From Actinomycetota bacterium (GTDB taxonomy: Bacteria > Actinomycetota > Thermoleophilia > Miltoncostaeales > Miltoncostaeaceae), in the NCBI GenBank assembly GCA_005800465.1, contig SYFI01000012.1:1-10316 (forward strand): 10,316 bases of DNA, given 5' to 3'. Positions 6,401 through 10,316 of this stretch are shown in pieces. Under the pieces are notes generated by a model. It had not been told where the DNA came from. It worked only from the letters and a program-made list of their open reading frames with translations, and searched no databases. A program made the translations under genes and the position numbers. Within the stretch, counting starts at the first letter, position 1. Each line of letters starts with the position of its first letter.

Positions 6401-6431
6401 CGTGGCGCGACGTACGGGGAGTCAGTCCTCG
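6388..6431. repeat. 11-bp perfect inverted repeat over the lipoprotein promoter
   Basis: CGAGGACTGAC (6388-6398) and GTCAGTCCTCG (6421-6431) are perfect complements 22 nt apart. Between them, ACGT occurs on each side of GGCGCG, so the centre is also partly symmetric. The left arm overlaps the spacer and -35 box of the lipoprotein promoter. Arm centres are 33 bp apart, three helical turns, which suits two bound dimers, or the element may form a hairpin in RNA. Confidence 0.6.
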
Positions 6432-6629
6432 ATGTGTGTATCGGAGCCCGTGAGGCTGCTCAGCACTGGCGCGCCGACAGCCTTAATCGTCTCATCATGG
6501 ACCGCCCGGGTAGCCTCGATCCGACCAAACGGGACACGAGAGCCCCAGAGAAGCTGCGAACACTGTGAGGAGGATCTCCCCCGGGAGCATGGAACTTTCC
6601 CGCCAAACTTAAAACTATATGGGAGCACT
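6432..6629 (+). promoter_or_regulatory. Long leader of the SMR transporter gene with possible ribosome-binding-site switch
   Basis: This stretch of about 200 nt before the transporter has no gene I can firmly support. It holds a stem AGGCTG/CAGCCT around 6462-6493; a strong AGGAGG at 6568-6573 with no start codon at usable distance; then CTCCC (6576-6580), which can pair with that AGGAG, with GGGAG at 6583-6587, or with the GGGAG ribosome binding site at 6621-6625. Three mutually exclusive partners for one strand is the look of a translational switch. Gdx-type transporters are often controlled by guanidine riboswitches, but I could not match the known conserved cores here. An AT-rich patch (6607-6620) just before the ribosome binding site is unlike its surroundings. 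No clear promoter was found. Confidence 0.35.
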
Positions 6630-6953
6630 ATGGCCTGGCTTGCCGTCATCATCGCCGGATTCTTTGAGGTCGTCTTCGCGACCATGCTCAAGCTGTCAAA
6701 TAACTTCACGCGGCTGTGGCCCATCGTTGGATTCGCCGTGTCGGGCACCATCAGCTTCTGGCTGCTGGCGTGGGCCCTCCGCACGCTCCCCATCGGCACC
6801 GCCTACGCGGTATGGACCGGCATCGGTGCGGCTGGCACAGCGGTGCTCGGCATCTGGGTGTTTCACGACCCGTGGGGTATCGGGCGCCTCAGCGGTATCG
6901 CCCTCATCATCGTGGGCGTCGTCGTGCTGAACCTGAGTGGCACAACCGCCTGA
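6630..6953 (+). CDS. Small multidrug resistance (SMR) family transporter, close to guanidinium exporter (Gdx/SugE) type
   Basis: The 107-aa protein has the SMR size and four TM helices, working as an antiparallel dimer that exchanges protons for a cation. Proton/substrate Glu13 is present in GFFEVVF. Residues known as a polar network in guanidinium exporters are kept at Ser42, Tyr59 and Trp62, and the third helix reads GTAYAVWTGIGA as in Gdx. One network residue differs: Trp16 of Gdx is Phe16 here, and the rest of helix 1 (Ala-Thr-Met-Leu-Lys-Leu-Ser, then Asn-Phe-Thr-Arg-Leu-Trp) resembles the Qac/EmrE drug-export branch more. So guanidinium is the first guess, with drug-like cations possible. 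The start is fixed by GGGAG 4 nt upstream and the family N-terminus MAWL. It ends only 6 nt from the convergent pyruvate kinase gene. Confidence 0.92.
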   Translation: MAWLAVIIAGFFEVVFATMLKLSNNFTRLWPIVGFAVSGTISFWLLAWALRTLPIGTAYAVWTGIGAAGTAVLGIWVFHDPWGIGRLSGIALIIVGVVVLNLSGTTA

Positions 6954-6959
6954 GCGGCA

Positions 6960-8390
6960 TCAGCCGCGGTGCTGGGCCTCGATGCGGTGCACGGCGATCA
7001 GGCTTGTGGCACCTGGGTGCGCCACCTGCGGGCCGCTGGTGAGCACCACGCGCTCTCCCCCGGGGATGTCGAGCCTGCGCTGGGCGCGCAGCAGGCAGCG
7101 TTCCACCAACGCCTCCACCGACTCGTCGGGCCGCGCGTGGAGTGGCTCAGGGATCACGCCCCACTCAAGCGCCAGCTGACGCGCCACGCCGGCATCAGCG
7201 CACAGCGCGACGATCGGCCTGCGCGGTCGGAACTTCGCGGCGGCACGCGCTGATCCACCGGTGGCGGTGGGGATGACCAATGCGGCGGCCTTGATGTCAC
7301 GTGCCAGGAACACCGCGGCGCGCATCACCGACTCGGCCACGGTTGCCCCGTGCGCGGTCATGTCGACACCCATCGGGATGACGCCCTCCTGGGCGTTGGC
7401 CGCGATGGCCGCCATCTGGGTGACCGCCTCCACCGGATAGCGCCCGGTGGCGGTCTCGCCGCTCAGCATCACGCACGAGGTGCCGTCCATCACGGCGTTG
7501 GCAACGTCAGATGCCTCGGCGCGCGTGGGCTCGGGCGCCGTGCTCATGCTCTCGAGCATCTGTGTGGCCGTGATGACCAACTTGCCATGTGCGCCTGCCG
7601 ATTGGATGATGCGCTTTTGCAGCAGGGGCACGCGGGCCACGCCGGCTTCCACGCCGAGGTCGCCGCGAGCAACCATGACGGCGTCTGACGCCTCAACAAT
7701 TGAGTCGAGGCTCTCGATGGCCGCCAGCGTCTCGATCTTGGCGATGGTGCGAATGCTGGTGCTGCCCACTAGCTTGCGGAGTTCCTGAATATCGTCAGCC
7801 CGATTGACGAACGAAAGCGCGATGAAGTCGGCGCCGGCATCGATGGCCACGCGCACATCGGCACGATCCTTGTCGCTGAGCGCCATGCGGTCGACCACGG
7901 CATGCGTAAGAAATGCGCCGCGCCGCGGCAGGACCTCGCCCGGGATGATGCAGGTGCCGAGCAGCGCGCTCTTCTCGCGCTCGAGCACAGCGATGCGAGG
8001 GGCGCCATCGCCGATGACCAGCTCCGACGTACCGAGCACCGCTGCCTCCACCAGCCCAGGCCACTCCACAATGAGCGACCTGGTGGCACCCGGTGCCTTC
8101 GGGTCACCCACAATGCGCACGCGGTCGCCTTCGGTCAACGCGAGGCGCTTGCTCGACTCATGCAGGCGAATCTTGGGGCCCTGGAGATCGAACATAATGG
8201 CGACGTGGCGCCCCACACTGGCGGCGGCGTCACGGGCCATCCACGCGTGGCGAAGCCAGTCCTCACGGGTGCCGTGCGAGCAGTTGATGCGCACACCATC
8301 CACCCCGGCGCGAATCATCTGGCGCAGGATCAGCGGGTCGTCGGTCGCCGGCCCGAGGGTGGCGACGATCTTGGTTCGGCGTTCAGACAT
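6960..8390 (-). CDS. pyk: Pyruvate kinase
   Basis: It makes pyruvate and ATP from phosphoenolpyruvate and ADP in the last step of glycolysis. The 476-aa length is typical. In order: TKIVATLGPAT at the N-terminus; Arg34-Ile-Asn-Cys-Ser-His-Gly, the active-site loop (usually Asn-Phe-Ser-His, so Phe is Cys here); MFDLQGPKIR near 66-75 and the small B domain (usual Asp-Asp-Gly is Gly-Asp-Gly); LSDKDRADV and DFIALSFV; Ile-Ala-Lys-Ile-Glu with catalytic Lys218 and metal ligand Glu220; MVARGDLGVE with Asp244; TATQMLESM; and a C-terminal regulatory domain with GGSARAAAKFRPRRPIVAL. The start at 8390 (MSERRTK) places the first strand normally; the extra in-frame 29 codons upstream look non-coding. There is no clear Shine-Dalgarno sequence. 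It faces the SMR gene tail to tail, with 6 nt and no terminator hairpin worth the name between. Confidence 0.97.
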   Translation of the reverse strand: MSERRTKIVATLGPATDDPLILRQMIRAGVDGVRINCSHGTREDWLRHAWMARDAAASVGRHVAIMFDLQGPKIRLHESSKRLALTEGDRVRIVGDPKAPGATRSLIVEWPGLVEAAVLGTSELVIGDGAPRIAVLEREKSALLGTCIIPGEVLPRRGAFLTHAVVDRMALSDKDRADVRVAIDAGADFIALSFVNRADDIQELRKLVGSTSIRTIAKIETLAAIESLDSIVEASDAVMVARGDLGVEAGVARVPLLQKRIIQSAGAHGKLVITATQMLESMSTAPEPTRAEASDVANAVMDGTSCVMLSGETATGRYPVEAVTQMAAIAANAQEGVIPMGVDMTAHGATVAESVMRAAVFLARDIKAAALVIPTATGGSARAAAKFRPRRPIVALCADAGVARQLALEWGVIPEPLHARPDESVEALVERCLLRAQRRLDIPGGERVVLTSGPQVAHPGATSLIAVHRIEAQHRG

Positions 8391-8486
8391 GGCGAAAGGA
8401 CGCGGGATGGTAGACCGGTTTCGCCCAGCTGCAGCACAAATGCCCGCATTACGCCATGCGCGTTGCATGGCGCACACCAGAGTTGG

Positions 8487-9086
8487 TCAGATGCTGGAGA
8501 CCACCTTGTCGAACTCAAGCCGCGCCCCGCGGGGCCGGTACGGATCGGGGCCGTACTCACCGATGTTCAGCACAAATAGGGCGCTCAGACGCCCGTCTCC
8601 GAAGAACTCCGCATCCACACCGGCCTTGTCGAACCCCAGCATGGGGCCCGCGGCCAGGCCGGCAGCACGCACGGCGATGATGAAATACCCCGCCTGCAGC
8701 AGCGCGTTGAACGTGGCGGTTGCCTCGCGCTCCTCGCGGGTGCGGGCCTCGTGGTAGGTAACGGCCTCGAGGGCGTATGGGGCAAGTATGGCCAGGTACT
8801 CGTGAAACCGGGTATCTGCGGCAAAGATGAGCGTGGCGGGCGCAGACGTGGTGCGCTCACGATTGCCCTCAGCCATAAGGGGAAGCAGCCGCGCCCTGGC
8901 CTCGGGCGACCTGACCACCACCACGCGCAATGGGTTGATATTGCTCGCCGTGGGCGCGTACTTCATGCGCTCCCAGATACCGCGGATCTGCTCATCCGTC
9001 ACCGGCGTCGTGCCGAACGTCTTGGGGGTATGGGCCTCGGTGAACAGCAGGTTCTGGGCCGCCTGATCGATCTGAGTCTCGGACAT
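8487..9086 (-). CDS. RutE/HadB-like nitroreductase family protein (putative malonic semialdehyde reductase)
   Basis: The 199-aa protein matches the RutE subfamily of FMN nitroreductases along its whole length: LLFTEAHTPKTF near the N-terminus, then Pro-Val-Thr-Asp-Glu-Gln-Ile, MKYAPTASNINPLR (Tyr-Ala-Pro-Thr-Ala-Ser-Asn, substrate pocket), LMAEGNRERTTSAPATLIFA, the helix LLQAGYFIIAVRAAGL, GPMLGFDKAGVDAEFF, and a C-terminal L-N-I-G-E-Y-G. In E. coli, RutE reduces toxic malonic semialdehyde to 3-hydroxypropionate during pyrimidine breakdown. No other rut gene is in view, so here it may serve as a general aldehyde or enal reductase. Start MSETQID at 9086 is chosen because residues upstream are low-complexity and unlike the family. 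It reads in the same direction as pyruvate kinase, 96 nt upstream, with no visible terminator between. Unlike the two nitroreductase-like genes at 2505 and 3797, this is a standard short form. Confidence 0.88.
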   Translation of the reverse strand: MSETQIDQAAQNLLFTEAHTPKTFGTTPVTDEQIRGIWERMKYAPTASNINPLRVVVVRSPEARARLLPLMAEGNRERTTSAPATLIFAADTRFHEYLAILAPYALEAVTYHEARTREEREATATFNALLQAGYFIIAVRAAGLAAGPMLGFDKAGVDAEFFGDGRLSALFVLNIGEYGPDPYRPRGARLEFDKVVSSI

Positions 9087-9207
9087 GGGGGGCAGCGTAC
9101 TCACAGCCGACCATGCACCGGATGGGGAACGTCGGCCCCCATGCCCGAGCGGCACGAGGGCTGGGGGCTGCGGTTGGGCAGCGCGGCACCTCACCACGAA
9201 AGGTCCG

Positions 9208-10316
9208 CTATTTGATGGGCTTCCCGTCCCGGCGAACCGTCACCTTGCGACCCTTTACCGACCCGGCGCGAAGGGCGGCGATGACCTTCTCGGCCGATGA
9301 CGCGGGCACATCAACCAGCGAGAAACGATCGGCGATCTGAATGGCACCGATCTCGCGACCAGCAATATTCGCCTCGTTGGCGATGGCGCCCACCAGATCC
9401 TGGGGTCGTACGCCGGCAATGCGGCCGGCACCCACGAAGATGCGCGTGCTTCCCTCGGGCGCCGGGCGACTGGGGCCGGCCCGGTTGGCCCGGCGCGGCG
9501 CGCCGTCACCACCCTGGTATCCCCCGCCCTGACCAGCTCGGTGCGGGCGCTCCTCGCGCACGCGGGGCTCCGGGATGTCCTCATCGTCCTCGTCAGAGCC
9601 ACGCGACGCCTGGTGTGCCAGCTTCACTGCGGCGGCAGCCACGTCCATCACGTCGAACTCATCGCTGAGAGTCTCCACCACCACGCGGAACGACTCAAGC
9701 TCCTCCTCGAGGATGCTCTCGCGCAGCGTGGCGGTGGTGACGTCGAGCCTGCGAGCGCGTAGGTCGGCCACCGTGGGCAGGGCCTGCTGCGGCACCCGCT
9801 GGCCGGTCACCCGCTCGATATTTCGCAGCATGCGGTGCTCGCGCGGCTCAGCCAGCGTGATGGCCACGCCCTCGCGACCGGCACGGCCCACGCGACCGAT
9901 GCGGTGCACGTACTGGGCGGGGGCCGACGGCACATCGAAGTTGATGACATGCGTGAGCTGGTCGATGTCGAGCCCACGGGCGGCAACGTCGGTTGCCACC
10001 AGCAGGTCGGTGGTGCCCGAGCGCAGGCGACCCATCACCCGATCGCGCTGCTCCTGGGTCATTCCGCCATGCAGCGCCTCGGCGCGGTAGCCGCGACCAT
10101 TCAAGGTCTCAACCAGCTGCTCTACCTCAATGCGCGTACGGCAGAACACCAGCGCGGAGGCGGGCGACTCGGCATCGAGCAGGCGCACCAGCGCGGCGGG
10201 CTTGTAGGCACGCTGCACCACGTACGCGGCCTGGCGGATGCGTGGCGACTCGCCCGCTGCCGTGGACCCATCCTCAATCTGCACCCGTACCGGATCGGTG
10301 AGGTGACTCTGTGCGA
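9208..10316 (-). CDS. DEAD-box ATP-dependent RNA helicase with DbpA-type RNA-binding domain, N-terminus cut by window edge
   Basis: The reading frame stays open to the right edge, so only the last 368 residues are seen and the Walker/DEAD core lies outside. Present are helicase motif IV (ALVFCRTR), motif V (Thr-Asp-Val-Ala-Ala-Arg-Gly-Leu-Asp-Ile) and motif VI (His-Arg-Ile-Gly-Arg-Val-Gly-Arg-Ala-Gly; the usual Thr is Val). After a helical stretch comes an acidic then Gly/Arg-rich linker (SDEDDEDIPEPRVREERPHR and beyond), then a C-terminal domain of about 75 residues (from RIFVGAGRIAGVRPQDLVGA to VTVRRDGKPIK) with the DbpA RNA-binding fold. This is the layout of DeaD/CsdA-type helicases, which unwind structured RNA in ribosome assembly and cold adaptation. 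The 121 nt between its stop and the RutE-like gene hold no feature I can name. Confidence 0.95.
   Translation of the reverse strand, partial: AQSHLTDPVRVQIEDGSTAAGESPRIRQAAYVVQRAYKPAALVRLLDAESPASALVFCRTRIEVEQLVETLNGRGYRAEALHGGMTQEQRDRVMGRLRSGTTDLLVATDVAARGLDIDQLTHVINFDVPSAPAQYVHRIGRVGRAGREGVAITLAEPREHRMLRNIERVTGQRVPQQALPTVADLRARRLDVTTATLRESILEEELESFRVVVETLSDEFDVMDVAAAAVKLAHQASRGSDEDDEDIPEPRVREERPHRAGQGGGYQGGDGAPRRANRAGPSRPAPEGSTRIFVGAGRIAGVRPQDLVGAIANEANIAGREIGAIQIADRFSLVDVPASSAEKVIAALRAGSVKGRKVTVRRDGKPIK

Noticed and set aside
6388..6560. Guanidine riboswitch (classes I, II or III) before the SMR gene
   Set aside because: ACGA motifs at 6398-6401 and 6533-6536, and the GGGAC ... GAGAGCCCC stretch, recall parts of these RNAs, but the conserved core of each class could not be aligned. 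A covariance search is needed before any call.
6589..6612. Seven-codon leader peptide (MELSRQT) before the SMR gene
   Set aside because: The AGGAGG is 15 nt from its ATG with a hairpin between, and the peptide has no regulatory codon run.
7804..8757. Plus-strand open frame (317 codons) opposite pyruvate kinase and the RutE-like gene
   Set aside because: It is antisense to two firmly recognised genes; the product is Arg/Ser/Ala-rich low complexity.
1..10316. CRISPR array, mobile element, tRNA or rRNA
   Set aside because: No spaced direct repeats, transposase motifs, terminal inverted repeats of an insertion sequence, or tRNA/rRNA core sequences were seen; the only tandem repeat is the coding hexamer at 6120-6161.

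Overview
This is a GC-rich, densely coding bacterial window. The protein families (an OatA-like acyltransferase with an SGNH partner, a RutE-like nitroreductase, pyruvate kinase, a DEAD-box helicase with a DbpA-type tail), the strong preference for G or C at third codon positions, and several genes without a clear Shine-Dalgarno sequence fit an actinobacterium, probably an uncultured one. That assignment is inference; no rRNA or lineage marker lies here.

Layout. Positions 1-2417 (minus strand) are an envelope-modification cluster: an 11-TM acyltransferase-3 protein, a separate secreted SGNH hydrolase, and a secreted protein of unknown function cut by the left edge, which starts inside the stop codon of the SGNH gene. 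A short divergent spacer separates it from a plus-strand block (2505-5143): a 339-aa nitroreductase-fold protein, the decayed start of an enoyl-CoA hydratase gene with an in-frame stop, and a 448-aa protein of unknown function with nitroreductase-like features. A hairpin-rich spacer (5144-5358) separates this from two small minus-strand genes for a single-TM protein and a lipoprotein with an Asp/Asn repeat. The lipoprotein ends in a perfect 13-bp hairpin and has a readable promoter overlapped by a long inverted repeat. On the plus strand comes a small multidrug resistance (SMR) transporter close to the guanidinium exporter (Gdx) type, with a leader that may fold to hide its ribosome binding site. 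The right end (minus strand) carries pyruvate kinase, a RutE-like nitroreductase and a DEAD-box RNA helicase cut by the right edge.

Function. The left cluster most likely O-acetylates a cell-envelope glycan: the membrane protein carries the acyl group across and the secreted SGNH enzyme places it. The tandem nitroreductase-fold pair with its crotonase relic is the least explained part and the best candidate for undescribed biochemistry. The right end is mostly housekeeping. I saw no CRISPR array, tRNA, rRNA, transposase, phage gene or recognisable defence system.
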